NCBI RefSeq assembly: GCF_018131105.1
Contig: NZ_JAFCJI010000001.1
Location: forward strand, 1,736,001-1,800,000
Direction: 5' to 3'
Source: Bradyrhizobium manausense
Lineage (GTDB): Bacteria; Pseudomonadota; Alphaproteobacteria; Rhizobiales; Xanthobacteraceae
DNA: 64,000 bases
Shown: positions 45,477-55,647 of the stretch, in pieces
How the letters are laid out: each line of letters starts with the position of its first letter
Numbering within the stretch: position 1 is the stretch's first letter
Made by a program: the position numbers and the translations under genes
Notes under the pieces: model-generated
The model's input: the letters and a program-made list of their open reading frames with translations, nothing else
Told to the model about the DNA's origin: nothing
Databases searched by the model: none

Positions 45477-47579
45477 ATGGTTCAGGCAATCGTTTTCCTG
45501 CCGCTGCTCGGCGCCATTCTCGCCGGCCTGATCGCGCTGTTCGGCGCGCACGCCCGCAACCCCTCGGGCGACACGGTCGAGCATCACGATGATCACGGTC
45601 ATGGTGCGCACGCCCATGCGTCCGACAAGATCAACGAGGATGCGTCCGTCATCCACGAGAGCCATCACGACGACGCGCACGACGACCATGGCCATGGCCC
45701 GGTCGAGCCGCCGGCGGCCGGCTCGCGCGGCGCCGAGCTGATCACCACCGCTCTGCTGTTCGTCGCGGCGGCGCTGTCCTGGATGACGCTGGTCGATGTC
45801 GGCTTCAATGGCCATGACCTCAGGATCCAGCTTCTGCCCTGGATTTTCTCCGGCGAACTCGAAGTCTGGTGGACGCTGCGCGTCGATACACTGACCGCCG
45901 TGATGCTGGTGGTGGTGACGACCGTGTCCTCGCTCGTGCACCTCTACTCCATCGGCTACATGGACGAGGATCCGAACCGGCCGCGCTTCTTCGGCTATCT
46001 CAGCCTGTTCACCTTCGCCATGCTGATGCTGGTGACCGCCGACAACCTCGTGCAGCTGTTCTTCGGCTGGGAAGGCGTGGGCCTGGCAAGCTACCTGCTG
46101 ATCGGCTTCTGGTACCAGAAGCCCTCGGCGAACGCCGCCGCCATCAAGGCCTTCGTGGTCAACCGCGTCGGCGACTTCGGCTTCGCGCTCGGCATCTTCT
46201 CGATCTTCATGCTGACGAACTCGACCGATTTCGAGACCATCTTCCACGCTGCGCCCGGTCTCTCCGGCAAGACCATCGACTTCCTCGGCTGGCACGCCGA
46301 TGCGCTGACGCTGACCTGCCTGCTGCTGTTCATGGGCGCGATGGGCAAGTCGGCGCAGTTCCTGCTGCACACCTGGTTGCCGGATGCGATGGAAGGCCCG
46401 ACGCCCGTGTCGGCGCTGATCCACGCCGCGACCATGGTCACCGCCGGCGTGTTCATGGTGGCACGACTGTCGCCGCTGTTCGAGCTTGCGCCGAACGCCC
46501 AGGCCGTCGTGATGTTCTTCGGCGCGACCACGGCGTTCTTCGCGGCGACCATCGGTCTCGTCCAGAACGACATCAAGCGCATCGTCGCCTATTCGACATG
46601 TTCGCAGCTCGGCTACATGTTCGTGGCAATGGGAGCAGGGGCCTATTCGGTCGGCATGTTCCATCTGTTCACGCACGCCTTCTTCAAGGCGCTGCTGTTC
46701 CTGGGCTCCGGCTCGGTGATCTACGCGATGCACCACGAGCAGGACATCCGCAACATGGGTGGCCTCTGGAAGAAGATTCCGTACACCTTCGCGGTGATGA
46801 CCGTCGGCACGCTGGCGCTGACCGGATTTCCGCTGTTCGCCGGCTACTTCTCCAAGGACGCGATCATCGAGGCGGCCTACGCCTCGCACAATCCATTCTC
46901 GACCTACGCCTATCTGCTGACGGTCGTGGCCGCCGGCCTGACCTCGTTCTATTCCTGGCGTCTGGTCTTCAAGACCTTCTTCGGTGAGCCGCACGACCAG
47001 GAGCATTACGAGGCGGCCCATGAGAGCCCGATCTGGATGCTGATCCCGATCGGCGTGCTGGCGGTCGGCTCGGTCCTCGCCGGCTTCCCGTTCAAGGAGC
47101 TGTTCACCGGGCCGCACGGCGTGGAAGAGTTCTTCCGCGAGTCCGTGAAGATGAACCCGCATATCCTCGAGGATATGGAGCACATGCCTCATCTCCTGGG
47201 CTGGCTGCCCTTCCTGATGATGGTTGGCGGCTTCCTGGTGTCCTACACCTTCTACATCCGCAAGCCGTACCTGCCGGTCGAGCTCGCGAACACGCAGCCG
47301 ATGCTCTACAAGTTCCTGCTCAACAAATGGTACTTCGACGAGCTCTACGATATCATCTTCGTGCGCCCGGCGAAGTGGATCGGCTACCAGCTCTGGAAGA
47401 AGGGCGACGGCTTCATCATCGACGGGTTCGGCCCCGACGGCATCTCGGCCCGCGTGCTGGACATCACCCGCAACGTCGTGAAGATCCAGACCGGCTATCT
47501 CTATCACTACGCATTCGCCATGCTGATCGGTGCCGCCGGCCTGATCACCTGGTTCATGTTCGGCTTTGGAGGCCAGTAA
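45477..47579 (+). CDS. nuoL: NADH-quinone oxidoreductase subunit L with His/Asp-rich insertion
   Basis: The 700-aa distal antiporter subunit has the core motifs intact, for example [20 protein letters not shown] and [21 protein letters not shown], with key Lys/Glu/His residues and the long lateral helix at the C-terminus. Between TM1 and TM2, residues about 36-73 contain 12 His among 38 residues, interspersed with Asp and Gly ([23 protein letters not shown]). This makes it near 90 residues longer than E. coli NuoL. The insertion resembles metal-binding tails and does not look like a frameshift. Confidence 0.96.
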   Translation: MVQAIVFLPLLGAILAGLIALFGAHARNPSGDTVEHHDDHGHGAHAHASDKINEDASVIHESHHDDAHDDHGHGPVEPPAAGSRGAELITTALLFVAAALSWMTLVDVGFNGHDLRIQLLPWIFSGELEVWWTLRVDTLTAVMLVVVTTVSSLVHLYSIGYMDEDPNRPRFFGYLSLFTFAMLMLVTADNLVQLFFGWEGVGLASYLLIGFWYQKPSANAAAIKAFVVNRVGDFGFALGIFSIFMLTNSTDFETIFHAAPGLSGKTIDFLGWHADALTLTCLLLFMGAMGKSAQFLLHTWLPDAMEGPTPVSALIHAATMVTAGVFMVARLSPLFELAPNAQAVVMFFGATTAFFAATIGLVQNDIKRIVAYSTCSQLGYMFVAMGAGAYSVGMFHLFTHAFFKALLFLGSGSVIYAMHHEQDIRNMGGLWKKIPYTFAVMTVGTLALTGFPLFAGYFSKDAIIEAAYASHNPFSTYAYLLTVVAAGLTSFYSWRLVFKTFFGEPHDQEHYEAAHESPIWMLIPIGVLAVGSVLAGFPFKELFTGPHGVEEFFRESVKMNPHILEDMEHMPHLLGWLPFLMMVGGFLVSYTFYIRKPYLPVELANTQPMLYKFLLNKWYFDELYDIIFVRPAKWIGYQLWKKGDGFIIDGFGPDGISARVLDITRNVVKIQTGYLYHYAFAMLIGAAGLITWFMFGFGGQ

Positions 47580-49088
47580 ATGACAACCTGGCCCATCCTT
47601 TCGGTCACGACGTTCCTGCCTCTGGTCGGCGCGCTGATCGTTTACCTGAGCCGCGGCGATGACGAAGCGGCCAAGCGCAATTCGCGCTGGATCGCGCTGT
47701 GGACCACGCTGATCACCTTCGCGGTGTCGGTGCTCCTGGTCATGCGCTTCGACCCCGCGAATGCCGACTTCCAGTTCGTCGAGAAGGCGAGCTGGCTTGC
47801 CACCGGTATCACCTACCATATGGGTGTCGACGGCATCTCGCTGCCGCTGGTGATCCTGACAACCGCGATCATGCCGTTCTGCATCATCGCGAGCTGGAAG
47901 GCGATTTCGAACCGCGTCCGCGAATACATGATGGCGTTCCTGATCCTGGAAACGCTGATGATCGGCACCTTCTCGGCGCTCGATCTCGTGCTGTTCTATC
48001 TGTTCTTCGAAGGCGGCCTGATCCCGATGTTCCTGATCATCGGCGTCTGGGGCGGTCCGCGCCGGGTCTACGCGTCGTTCAAGTTCTTCCTCTACACGCT
48101 GCTCGGCTCGGTCTTGATGCTGCTTGCCATCATGGCGCTGTACTGGAACGGCGGCACCACCGATATCCCGACCCTGATGCACACTGCCGTGCCGCGGTCG
48201 CTGCAGACCTGGGCCTGGCTCGCCTTCTTCGCCTCGTTCGCGGTGAAGATGCCGATGTGGCCGGTGCACACCTGGCTTCCCGACGCGCATGTCGAGGCGC
48301 CGACCGCGGGCTCCGTGGTCCTCGCAGCAATCCTGCTGAAGATGGGCGGCTACGGTTTCCTGCGCTTCTCGCTGCCGATGTTCCCGCTGGCCTCGCATGA
48401 CTTCGCGCCGCTGATCTTCACGCTCTCCGCCATTGCCATCATCTACACCTCGCTGGTGGCGCTGATGCAGGAGGACATGAAGAAGCTGATTGCGTACTCG
48501 TCGGTCGCGCATATGGGCTTCGTCACCATGGGCATCTTCGCCGGCACCATGCAGGGCGTTGCCGGCGGCGTGTTCCAGATGATCTCGCACGGCATCGTCT
48601 CCGGCGCGCTGTTCCTCTGCGTCGGCGTCGTCTATGACCGCCTGCACACCCGCGAAATCGCGGCCTATGGCGGCCTCGTCAACCGGATGCCGCTCTACGC
48701 GCTAACCTTCATGATCTTCACCATGGCCAATGTCGGTCTGCCCGGCACCTCCGGCTTCGTCGGCGAGTTCATGACGCTACTCGGCACCTTCAAGGTCTCG
48801 ATCCCGACCGCGTTCTTCGCCACCTTCGGTGTCATCCTGTCGGCCGGTTACGCGCTGTGGCTCTACCGCAAGGTCGTGTTCGGGGCGCTGGTCAAGCCGA
48901 CGCTGATGAGCATGAAGGATCTCACGCTGCGCGAGTGCGTGACGCTGTTCCCGCTGATTGCGCTGACGATCCTGTTCGGCGTCTATCCGAAGCCGGTGCT
49001 CGACATGTCGGCCGCCTCGGTTCAGCAACTCGTCAACAACTACAACACCGCTGTGACGGCCGTGAAGGCCGCCGCACTGCTCCATTGA
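47580..49088 (+). CDS. nuoM: NADH-quinone oxidoreductase subunit M
   Basis: The 502-aa antiporter-like subunit begins immediately after the nuoL stop codon. It has 14 helices; [43 protein letters not shown] and [15 protein letters not shown] carry the conserved Glu, Lys and His of the proton channel. Length and motifs are standard. Confidence 0.97.
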   Translation: MTTWPILSVTTFLPLVGALIVYLSRGDDEAAKRNSRWIALWTTLITFAVSVLLVMRFDPANADFQFVEKASWLATGITYHMGVDGISLPLVILTTAIMPFCIIASWKAISNRVREYMMAFLILETLMIGTFSALDLVLFYLFFEGGLIPMFLIIGVWGGPRRVYASFKFFLYTLLGSVLMLLAIMALYWNGGTTDIPTLMHTAVPRSLQTWAWLAFFASFAVKMPMWPVHTWLPDAHVEAPTAGSVVLAAILLKMGGYGFLRFSLPMFPLASHDFAPLIFTLSAIAIIYTSLVALMQEDMKKLIAYSSVAHMGFVTMGIFAGTMQGVAGGVFQMISHGIVSGALFLCVGVVYDRLHTREIAAYGGLVNRMPLYALTFMIFTMANVGLPGTSGFVGEFMTLLGTFKVSIPTAFFATFGVILSAGYALWLYRKVVFGALVKPTLMSMKDLTLRECVTLFPLIALTILFGVYPKPVLDMSAASVQQLVNNYNTAVTAVKAAALLH

Positions 49089-49110
49089 TCGGGCAGGTCA
49101 GGATATCGCC

Positions 49111-50547
49111 ATGAGCTTTACGACTGCAGGTTATCAACTGGCGCCGGTGCTGCCCGAGCTCGTGCTCGCGATCGGCGCCATGGCGCTTCTGATGCTCGGC
49201 GCCTATCGCGGGCAGGGGACCACGAGCGCGGTTACCACGCTCGCAGTGCTGCTTCTCATCGTGGTTGGCGTGCTCGAATACATGGTGCCGGCAGGCAAGC
49301 AGGTGACCTTCGGCGGCAGCTTCATCGTCGACGACTTCGCCCGGTTCATGAAGATCCTGGCGCTGGTCGGCTCGGCGGTGACGCTGATCCTGTCGACCGA
49401 GTTCCTGGCCGACCCATCGCGCCGCATTTTCGAATACGCGATCCTGGTGCTGCTCTCGACGCTCGGCATGATGGTGCTGATCTCGGCCGGCGATTTGATC
49501 TCGCTCTATCTCGGCCTCGAGCTGATGTCGCTCGCGCTCTACGTCGTGGCGGCCTCGAACCGCGATAACGCCAAGTCGACCGAAGCCGGGCTGAAGTACT
49601 TCGTGCTGGGCGCGCTGTCCTCGGGCATGCTGCTGTACGGTTCCTCGCTGGTCTATGGCTTCACCGGCACCGTGAGCTTCACCGGCATTGCGACGGCCGC
49701 GACCGTCTCGAATGTGGGCCTCGTCTTCGGCCTGGTCTTCCTGCTGGCTGGCCTCTGCTTCAAGGTCTCGGCCGTGCCGTTCCACATGTGGACGCCGGAC
49801 GTCTATGAAGGCGCTCCGACGCCGGTCACCGCCTTTTTCGCGTCCGCGCCGAAGGTCGCAGCACTCGCGGTGTTCACCCGTGTCACGCTGACGGCATTCC
49901 CCGGCATCGTCTCGCAGTGGCAGCAGATTCTGGTGTTCGTGGCGATCGCCTCGATGGTGCTGGGTTCGTTCGCCGCGATCGGCCAGAGCAATATCAAGCG
50001 CCTGATGGCCTACTCCTCGATCGGTCATATGGGTTTTGCCCTGGTCGGCCTCGCCGCCGGCACGGTCGAGGGCGCGCAGGGCGTGCTGATGTACATCGTG
50101 ATCTATGTCGCGATGACGCTCGGCTCGTTCTCGGTCATCCTCGCCATGAAGCGCAACGGCCAGGCCGTCGAGAAGATCAGCGATTTCGCCGGTCTCTCGC
50201 GCACCAATCCGCTGCTCGCCTTCATGTTCGCGATGCTGCTGTTCTCGCTCGCGGGCATTCCGCCGCTCGCCGGCTTCTTCGCCAAATGGTACGTGTTTGT
50301 CGCCGCGATCAAGGCGAACCTGTTCACGCTCGCCGTGATCGGTGTGCTCTCCAGCGTCGTGGGCGCCTACTACTATCTCACCATCGTCAAGACGATGTAT
50401 TTCGACGAGCCGGCCGGACAGGTCGATCCGATGCGTGTCGAGGTCAAGACGGTGCTCGCAGTTGCGGGCCTGTTCACCATCCTGTTTGCGCTGTTCGCGG
50501 GTCCGGTGGTGAGCGTCGCCTCCGCCGCCGCCAAGTCGCTGTTCTAG
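49111..50547 (+). CDS. nuoN: NADH-quinone oxidoreductase subunit N
   Basis: The 478-aa antiporter-like subunit completes the membrane arm. [40 protein letters not shown] and [17 protein letters not shown] hold the conserved charged residues. It is the last complex I gene; birA follows by one nucleotide after its stop. Confidence 0.97.
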   Translation: MSFTTAGYQLAPVLPELVLAIGAMALLMLGAYRGQGTTSAVTTLAVLLLIVVGVLEYMVPAGKQVTFGGSFIVDDFARFMKILALVGSAVTLILSTEFLADPSRRIFEYAILVLLSTLGMMVLISAGDLISLYLGLELMSLALYVVAASNRDNAKSTEAGLKYFVLGALSSGMLLYGSSLVYGFTGTVSFTGIATAATVSNVGLVFGLVFLLAGLCFKVSAVPFHMWTPDVYEGAPTPVTAFFASAPKVAALAVFTRVTLTAFPGIVSQWQQILVFVAIASMVLGSFAAIGQSNIKRLMAYSSIGHMGFALVGLAAGTVEGAQGVLMYIVIYVAMTLGSFSVILAMKRNGQAVEKISDFAGLSRTNPLLAFMFAMLLFSLAGIPPLAGFFAKWYVFVAAIKANLFTLAVIGVLSSVVGAYYYLTIVKTMYFDEPAGQVDPMRVEVKTVLAVAGLFTILFALFAGPVVSVASAAAKSLF

Positions 50548-50548
50548 G

Positions 50549-51355
50549 ATGGGGTTCGCGCTCGGTCCTCGCGCGATTGCGGCGGGCTACAAGCTCGCCG
50601 CCCTTGAGCGGACCGGCTCGACCAATGCCGATGCCATCGAAGCGGCGCGCGCCGGCGAACGCGGCCCGATCTGGTTCGTGACTTCCGAGCAGACGGCGGG
50701 CCGCGGCCGTCGCCAGCGCCCCTGGCTCGCGCCAAAGGGCAACCTTGCAGCCAGCGTTCTCGAAGTCGTCGACGTCGCCCCTGCGGTGGCCGCCACGATC
50801 GGCTTTGCCGCGGGGCTGGCCGAGGAGGCCGCGCTGGAGAGGGTCAGCCTCGAAGCCGCGTTGCGGCTGGGCGAGGGGAGGCCGCGCTATACCTTGAAAT
50901 GGCCGAATGACGTTCTCGCCAACGGCAAGAAGCTGGTCGGCATTGGTCTGGAGGCCGAAGCCGTCGGCGATCGCCTGGCCATCGTGGTCGGCATCGGCAC
51001 CAATATCGTGGCAGCGCCCGAGGGCACGCCGACGCCGGCCGTGTCGCTGGCAGCTCTCGGCGTCCAGATCAGCGCCGAAGAGTTGTTCTCGGCGCTGTCG
51101 GACGCCTGGGTCGAGTTTCGTGGCATCTGGGACAATGGCCGAGGCTTTGCCGACATCCGTAAACTCTGGCTGGAGCGGGCCGCGCGCCTCGGCGAACCAG
51201 TCGCGATCCACACGGGAACGATGGTGCTGGAAGGTATCTTTGACACGATCGACGACACCGGCTGCCTGATCGTCCGCACCGTGGAGGGACGACGTGTGCC
51301 GATCGCCGCGGGCGAGGTGTTCTTCGGCCCGGTCCGCTCGGTGGGAGCTGCGTGA
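50549..51355 (+). CDS. birA: Biotin--[acetyl-CoA-carboxylase] ligase
   Basis: The 268-aa enzyme activates biotin as biotinyl-AMP and attaches it to carboxylase lysines. The catalytic GRGRRQRPW loop (51-59), the TGSTNADAIE biotin-binding start, and LKWPNDVLANGKKLVGIG are visible, followed by the small C-terminal SH3-like domain. No N-terminal helix-turn-helix is present, so it is the monofunctional class I type without the E. coli repressor role. It sits between nuoN (1 nt gap) and rnj (1 nt overlap), the usual order in Rhizobiales. Confidence 0.95.
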   Translation: MGFALGPRAIAAGYKLAALERTGSTNADAIEAARAGERGPIWFVTSEQTAGRGRRQRPWLAPKGNLAASVLEVVDVAPAVAATIGFAAGLAEEAALERVSLEAALRLGEGRPRYTLKWPNDVLANGKKLVGIGLEAEAVGDRLAIVVGIGTNIVAAPEGTPTPAVSLAALGVQISAEELFSALSDAWVEFRGIWDNGRGFADIRKLWLERAARLGEPVAIHTGTMVLEGIFDTIDDTGCLIVRTVEGRRVPIAAGEVFFGPVRSVGAA

Positions 51356-53025
51356 TGGCAAGGCCCGACGAACTGGTGTTTGCGCCGCTCGGCGGTGTCG
51401 GCGAGATCGGCATGAATTTGTCGATCTACGGCCTCGGCAACCGCCACCAGCGTTCCTGGCTGGCGGTCGATCTCGGCGTCTCCTTCGGCGACGAGGAGCA
51501 TCTGCCCGGTATCGACCTGATCATGCCCGACATCAGCTTCCTGGAGAAGGAACGCAAGAACTTGATGGGCCTGGTGCTGACGCACGCCCATGAGGATCAT
51601 TTCGGCGCCATCATCGACCTCTGGCCGAAGCTGAAATGCCCGATCTACGCGACCCAGTTCAGCGCCGCGCTGTTCGAGGCCAAATGCGCGGCCGAGCGCA
51701 ATGCGCCTGTGATCCCTGTCACCGTGGTCCCGTCAGGCGGACGTATCGATGTCGGTCCGTTCAACGTCGAGTTCATTCCGGTTGCGCATTCGATTCCGGA
51801 AGCGCATGCGCTGGCGATCCACACCGAGGCCGGCACGGTACTGCACACCGGCGACTGGAAAATCGATCCAACCCCGACACTCGGACGCCCCACCGACGAG
51901 AAGCGGCTGCGCGAACTCGGTGAGGAGGGCGTGCTCGCTTTGATTGGCGATTCCACCAACGCCGTGCGCGACGGCCGCTCGCCCTCGGAAGCCGAGGTCG
52001 CGCGGACCATCATCGATCTGGTGAAGGGCGCAAAAGGCCGCGTCGCAGTCACCACCTTCGCCTCCAACGTCGCCCGCATCAAGGCTGTCGCCGACGCGGC
52101 GAAAGCTGCCGACCGCGAGGTCGTCGTGGTCGGACGTGCCATGGAGCGCGTGGTGCAGGTCGCGCGCGAAACCGGCTTTCTCGACGGCGTGCAGAACTTC
52201 CGCTCGCCCGAGGTCTACGGCCATCTGCCGCAGGACAAGGTGCTGGCGCTCTGCACCGGCAGCCAGGGTGAGTCCCGCGCCGCACTGGCCCGCATCGCTA
52301 ATGACGACCATCCCGAGATCACGCTCAACCGCGGCGACAGCGTGATCTTCTCCTCCCGCACCATCCCCGGCAACGAGAAGGCGGTCGGCTCGATCATCAA
52401 CAATCTGGTGCTGCAGGGTGTCGAGGTCCTCACCGATCGCGACCATCTGGTCCACGTGTCAGGCCATCCCCGCCGCGACGAGTTGCGCGATCTGATCTCC
52501 TGGGTGAAGCCGCAGCTCCTGATCCCCGTGCATGGCGAAGCGCTGCACCTGAACGAGCATGCCAAACTCGCGCGCGCCGCCGGCGTGCCGCGTGTCCTGG
52601 TCATTCGTAACGGCGACCTGGTCAGGCTCGGCCCCGGCGATCCCGGCGTGGTCGGCGAGGTGCCGTCGGGCCGGCTCTACAAGGACGGCAATATCCTGGA
52701 GGATTCGAAGTCCCGCGCGGTGGTCGAGCGCCGCCGCATGGCCTTCTCCGGCTGCGCCTTCGTCGCCATCGCCATGACCGCGCAGGGCGAACTGGCCGAC
52801 GATCCCGAGGTCGATCTGGTCGGCATTCCCGAGAAGAACAAGGCCGGCGAGCCGTTCGACGACATCGTCTTCGATGCCGTGATGTCTACGGTCGAGGGCC
52901 TCCCGAAGGCGCGCCGCAGGGATCCGGATGCACTGGCGGAATCGGTGCGACGCGCGGTCCGCGCCGTCATCAACGAACATTGGGGCAAAAAGCCCCCCTG
53001 TCTGGTCCACGTCCTGACAGTATAA
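51355..53025 (+). CDS. rnj: Ribonuclease J
   Basis: The 556-aa metallo-beta-lactamase/beta-CASP enzyme matures and degrades RNA by 5'-exo- and endonuclease action. The zinc motif THAHEDHFGAI, the later GDSTNAV, beta-CASP CTGSQGESRAAL and VSGHPRRDEL motifs, and the C-terminal domain are present. It starts at the ATG in a TGATG overlap with birA (GTG 51352 is the alternative). Alphaproteobacteria use RNase J for 16S rRNA 5' maturation. A short terminator-like hairpin follows. Confidence 0.95.
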   Translation: MARPDELVFAPLGGVGEIGMNLSIYGLGNRHQRSWLAVDLGVSFGDEEHLPGIDLIMPDISFLEKERKNLMGLVLTHAHEDHFGAIIDLWPKLKCPIYATQFSAALFEAKCAAERNAPVIPVTVVPSGGRIDVGPFNVEFIPVAHSIPEAHALAIHTEAGTVLHTGDWKIDPTPTLGRPTDEKRLRELGEEGVLALIGDSTNAVRDGRSPSEAEVARTIIDLVKGAKGRVAVTTFASNVARIKAVADAAKAADREVVVVGRAMERVVQVARETGFLDGVQNFRSPEVYGHLPQDKVLALCTGSQGESRAALARIANDDHPEITLNRGDSVIFSSRTIPGNEKAVGSIINNLVLQGVEVLTDRDHLVHVSGHPRRDELRDLISWVKPQLLIPVHGEALHLNEHAKLARAAGVPRVLVIRNGDLVRLGPGDPGVVGEVPSGRLYKDGNILEDSKSRAVVERRRMAFSGCAFVAIAMTAQGELADDPEVDLVGIPEKNKAGEPFDDIVFDAVMSTVEGLPKARRRDPDALAESVRRAVRAVINEHWGKKPPCLVHVLTV

Positions 53026-53046
53026 CTGTGTCGGCATGGTCCCGCG

Positions 53047-53067
53047 GGCGGAACGCTCCGCCGTTTT
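53047..53067 (+). terminator. Weak terminator-like hairpin after rnj
   Basis: GGCGGA-ACGC-TCCGCC followed by GTTTT, within the 70-bp gap before mce. Stem of six pairs and four Ts suggest partial termination, possibly separating the nuo-birA-rnj unit from mce. Confidence 0.45.
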
Positions 53068-53095
53068 CGGGATCATGCGCTGAGGGAGAATAAAC

Positions 53096-53500
53096 ATGCT
53101 GGGTCGCCTCAACCACGTCGCGATCGCGACCAGGGATGCCGTCAAATCCGCCAAGATCTACGGCGCGGCGTTCGGGGCGCAGATCTCGGAAGCCGTGCCG
53201 CTGCCCGAGCATGGCGTCACCACCGTGTTCGCGACGCTGCCCAACACCAAGATCGAGTTCATCGAGCCGCTCGGTGAGACTTCGCCGATCGCAAAGTTTC
53301 TCGAGCGCAATGCCGACGGCGGCATCCACCATATCTGCTACGAGGTCGTCGACATCATCACCTCGCGCGATACGCTGGTGAAGGAGGGCGCCCGGGTGCT
53401 CGGGGACGGCGTGCCGAAGATCGGCGCCCACGGCAAACCGGTGCTGTTCCTGCACCCGAAGGACTTTTCGGGCGCGCTGGTCGAAATCGAGCAGGCGTAA
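53096..53500 (+). CDS. mce: Methylmalonyl-CoA epimerase
   Basis: The 134-aa VOC-fold enzyme interconverts (2R)- and (2S)-methylmalonyl-CoA in propionyl-CoA breakdown. Metal ligands are visible as His7 in LNHVAI, the DGGIHHICYEV His and C-terminal FSGALVEIEQ Glu, and the start is preceded by GGGAGAA. Length matches the family. Mutase genes are not in this window. It precedes a DUF1467 gene, a conserved neighbour in Rhizobiales. Confidence 0.94.
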   Translation: MLGRLNHVAIATRDAVKSAKIYGAAFGAQISEAVPLPEHGVTTVFATLPNTKIEFIEPLGETSPIAKFLERNADGGIHHICYEVVDIITSRDTLVKEGARVLGDGVPKIGAHGKPVLFLHPKDFSGALVEIEQA

Positions 53501-53509
53501 GACCGCACC

Positions 53510-53785
53510 ATGGCCGCCCAGATCTCAACCGCGCTCGCGATCTACTTCGTCATCTGGTGGCTCGCGCTGTTTCTGACGCTGCCGTTCGGCGTGCGCAGCC
53601 AGCACGAGGACGGCGGCGGCGCGCCGGGCACCGACCCTGGCGCGCCTGTCCTGACCGGCATGAAGCGCAAGCTGCTCTGGACCACGATCATATCGGTCAT
53701 CATCTATGGCGTCGGACTTGCGGCCTATCAGGCCGGCTATCTCTCGATCGAACGATTGTCGAAATTGATGGGAATGCCGTTTTAG
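53510..53785 (+). CDS. DUF1467-family membrane protein
   Basis: The 91-aa protein has two helices (ALAIYFVIWWLALFLTLPFG and WTTIISVIIYGVGLAAYQAG). The motif between them, GVRSQHEDGG followed by PGAPVLTGMKRKLLWTT, is typical of the DUF1467 family found next to mce in alphaproteobacteria. Function is unknown. It starts 9 nt after mce and is likely co-transcribed. Confidence 0.9.
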   Translation: MAAQISTALAIYFVIWWLALFLTLPFGVRSQHEDGGGAPGTDPGAPVLTGMKRKLLWTTIISVIIYGVGLAAYQAGYLSIERLSKLMGMPF

Positions 53786-53844
53786 GCTTTCCTTGTCGCG
53801 TTTTCTGCTGGATTTTCCGCGTTGCGTCGTTGTTGGGGGACTGA

Positions 53845-54192
53845 ATGACTTTTCAGAGGATCGTCGTCGCGCTTCTGGTGCTTGTTATCGCCGGCCTTGG
53901 CGGCATCGGTTATGTCGAGTGGAAGACGGCCGTGCAGGTGCGAACGCTGAAATCGTTCGTCGAGGGCTACGTCTTCAACGACGCCGTGATGGCCTGCGAG
54001 CAGGCCAAGAGCTCGACGCCGTTCAAATGGAACGGCGGAAAGAGCACCTCGGTGATCGGCCTGAACTCGGTCAAGCTTGATAAATACACCGTCAGCGCCA
54101 GCTACACGCTGGTGGCGGACAACGTTTATTGTGATTACGATCCCATCAAAAGAAAGGCCGAGATCGGCTCGAGCTTCCTGGAGCGAGAGTAA
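53845..54192 (+). CDS. 115-aa hypothetical exported or membrane-anchored protein
   Basis: An N-terminal helix (IVVALLVLVIAGLGGIGYVEW, about residues 6-26) precedes a soluble domain with two Cys (MACEQ and VYCDYDP) that could form a disulfide in the periplasm. No known family recognised. It lies 59 nt after the DUF1467 gene and 33 nt before mtnK on the same strand. Confidence 0.75.
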   Translation: MTFQRIVVALLVLVIAGLGGIGYVEWKTAVQVRTLKSFVEGYVFNDAVMACEQAKSSTPFKWNGGKSTSVIGLNSVKLDKYTVSASYTLVADNVYCDYDPIKRKAEIGSSFLERE

Positions 54193-54225
54193 CGATCCGG
54201 CCCATGCGGATGGGATCGGATCATC

Positions 54226-55515
54226 ATGACGCAAGGGCAGGCGGGGGATTACCGGATTTTGCAGGAAGCGGCCTTGCGGGACTATCTCGCGGGCCTGCCT
54301 GACATCGCGGCGCTGCTCGGCGGCGCGCCGGCCGCCTGGGCCATCACCGAAGTCGGCGACGGCAATCTCAACCTCGTCTTCATCGTCAAGGGCGCAAGCG
54401 GCGGCATCGCGGTGAAGCAGGCCCTGCCTTATGTCCGCCTCGTCGGCGAGAGCTGGCCGCTGCCGCTGTCGCGGGCGCATTACGAATATCTCGCTCTGTC
54501 CCGGCAGGCCCAGCTCGCGCCCGGTCTCGTGCCGGCGCTGCTGCACCACAACGAGAAGCTGGCGCTCACGATAATGGAGCTGCTCGAGCCCCACATCATC
54601 ATGCGCAAGGGGCTGGTCGCGGGTACGCGCTACCCGCGCTTCGTTGGCGACATCACCACCTTCATGGCGCGGACGTTGTTCCACACATCGGACCTCGCGC
54701 TCACGGCCGCAGTGAAGAAGGAGGCCATCGCCGCCTTCGCCGGCAACCATGCGCTGTGCAAGATCACCGAGGATCTGATCTTCACCGATCCCTACCGCAT
54801 CGCCGAGCAGAACCGCTGGACCGCGCCTTATCTCGACGGCCTCGCCGCATCCTTGCGCGAGGACATGGAACTGCATGTCGCGATCAGCAGGCTGAAGCTG
54901 AGGTTCATGGCGAGCCCCGAGGCGCTGCTGCATGGCGATCTCCACACCGGCTCCATCATGGTCACGCAGTCAGAGACGCGGGTGATCGACCCGGAATTCG
55001 CCTTCTATGGCCCGATGGGATTCGATGTCGGCGCAGTGCTCGCCAATCTGCTGATGGCCTATTTCGCCTCCGCGGGCCACGAGCGCGCGCCGGGCGAGCG
55101 GCGCGAATTCGAGACCTGGGTGCTGGAGACAGTCGAGCAGGTCTGGAGCGAGTTCGCGCGAAAATTCCTCGACCTCTGGCGCACAGAGGCCAGCGGCGAT
55201 GCCTATCCGGTCTCTCTCTTTGCCGGCGAGAAGGGCGCAATGCGGCTCGAGGCCGAGCGGCAAGCCTACATGCAGCGTCTGTTTACCGACACGGTCGGCT
55301 TCGCCGCCGCGAAAACCATTCGCCGCATCTTCGGCCTCGCTCACAACATCGATTTCGAGCTGATCGAGGATCCGAAGCGGCGCGCCATCAGCGAGGCCCG
55401 TGCCATCAGGCTCGCGCGCGGGATGATGGTGGAGGCGGCTGCGTTCCGGACCATCGCCGACATTACGGGTGCCGCGCGAAAGCTGCGGGACTGGCAGCCG
55501 GAACTGTCGGGTTAG
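54226..55515 (+). CDS. mtnK: 5-methylthioribose kinase
   Basis: The 429-aa kinase phosphorylates 5-methylthioribose in methionine salvage. It has the ATP-site strand NLNLVFIVKG with IAVKQALPYVR, the catalytic loop LLHGDLHTGSIM, and the metal-binding VIDPEFAFYGPMGFDVGA. Length and the MtnK-specific WPLPLSRAHYE and HDLHT-like features match this family rather than general aminoglycoside kinases. The usual partner mtnA is not in the window. A palindromic repeat lies just downstream. Confidence 0.92.
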   Translation: MTQGQAGDYRILQEAALRDYLAGLPDIAALLGGAPAAWAITEVGDGNLNLVFIVKGASGGIAVKQALPYVRLVGESWPLPLSRAHYEYLALSRQAQLAPGLVPALLHHNEKLALTIMELLEPHIIMRKGLVAGTRYPRFVGDITTFMARTLFHTSDLALTAAVKKEAIAAFAGNHALCKITEDLIFTDPYRIAEQNRWTAPYLDGLAASLREDMELHVAISRLKLRFMASPEALLHGDLHTGSIMVTQSETRVIDPEFAFYGPMGFDVGAVLANLLMAYFASAGHERAPGERREFETWVLETVEQVWSEFARKFLDLWRTEASGDAYPVSLFAGEKGAMRLEAERQAYMQRLFTDTVGFAAAKTIRRIFGLAHNIDFELIEDPKRRAISEARAIRLARGMMVEAAAFRTIADITGAARKLRDWQPELSG

Positions 55516-55545
55516 GAGCCCCAGGAGGAGCGCGCCTTCGCGCTC

Positions 55546-55631
55546 CGTCATTGCGAGCGCAGCGAAGCAACCCAGAATCTTTCCGCGGCGGCAGTGTGGA
55601 TTGCTTCGGCGCTTCGCTCCTCGCAATGACG
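55546..55631. repeat. Palindromic intergenic repeat, copy 2
   Basis: CGTCATTGCGAGCGCAGCGAAG opens this copy in part (first 20 bases shared with copy 1 apart from a base change), and CTCGCAATGACG closes it. Like copy 1 at 12072-12163 it lies between convergent genes, mtnK and the secreted-protein gene. The central spacer differs between copies while the arms are conserved, as expected for a mobile or structurally selected hairpin. Confidence 0.88.
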
Positions 55632-55647
55632 AGGAGGGGGCGGAACG

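Noticed and set aside
45576..45700. His-rich codons of nuoL as a repeat expansion or frameshift
   Set aside because: The frame is uninterrupted, codons are varied, and the flanking helices align with NuoL on both sides.
45411..48647. 1078-aa minus-strand ORF antisense to nuoL and nuoM
   Set aside because: Its extreme His/Arg/Asp/Glu content mirrors the high-GC sense codons, and NuoL and NuoM are clearly the coding strand.
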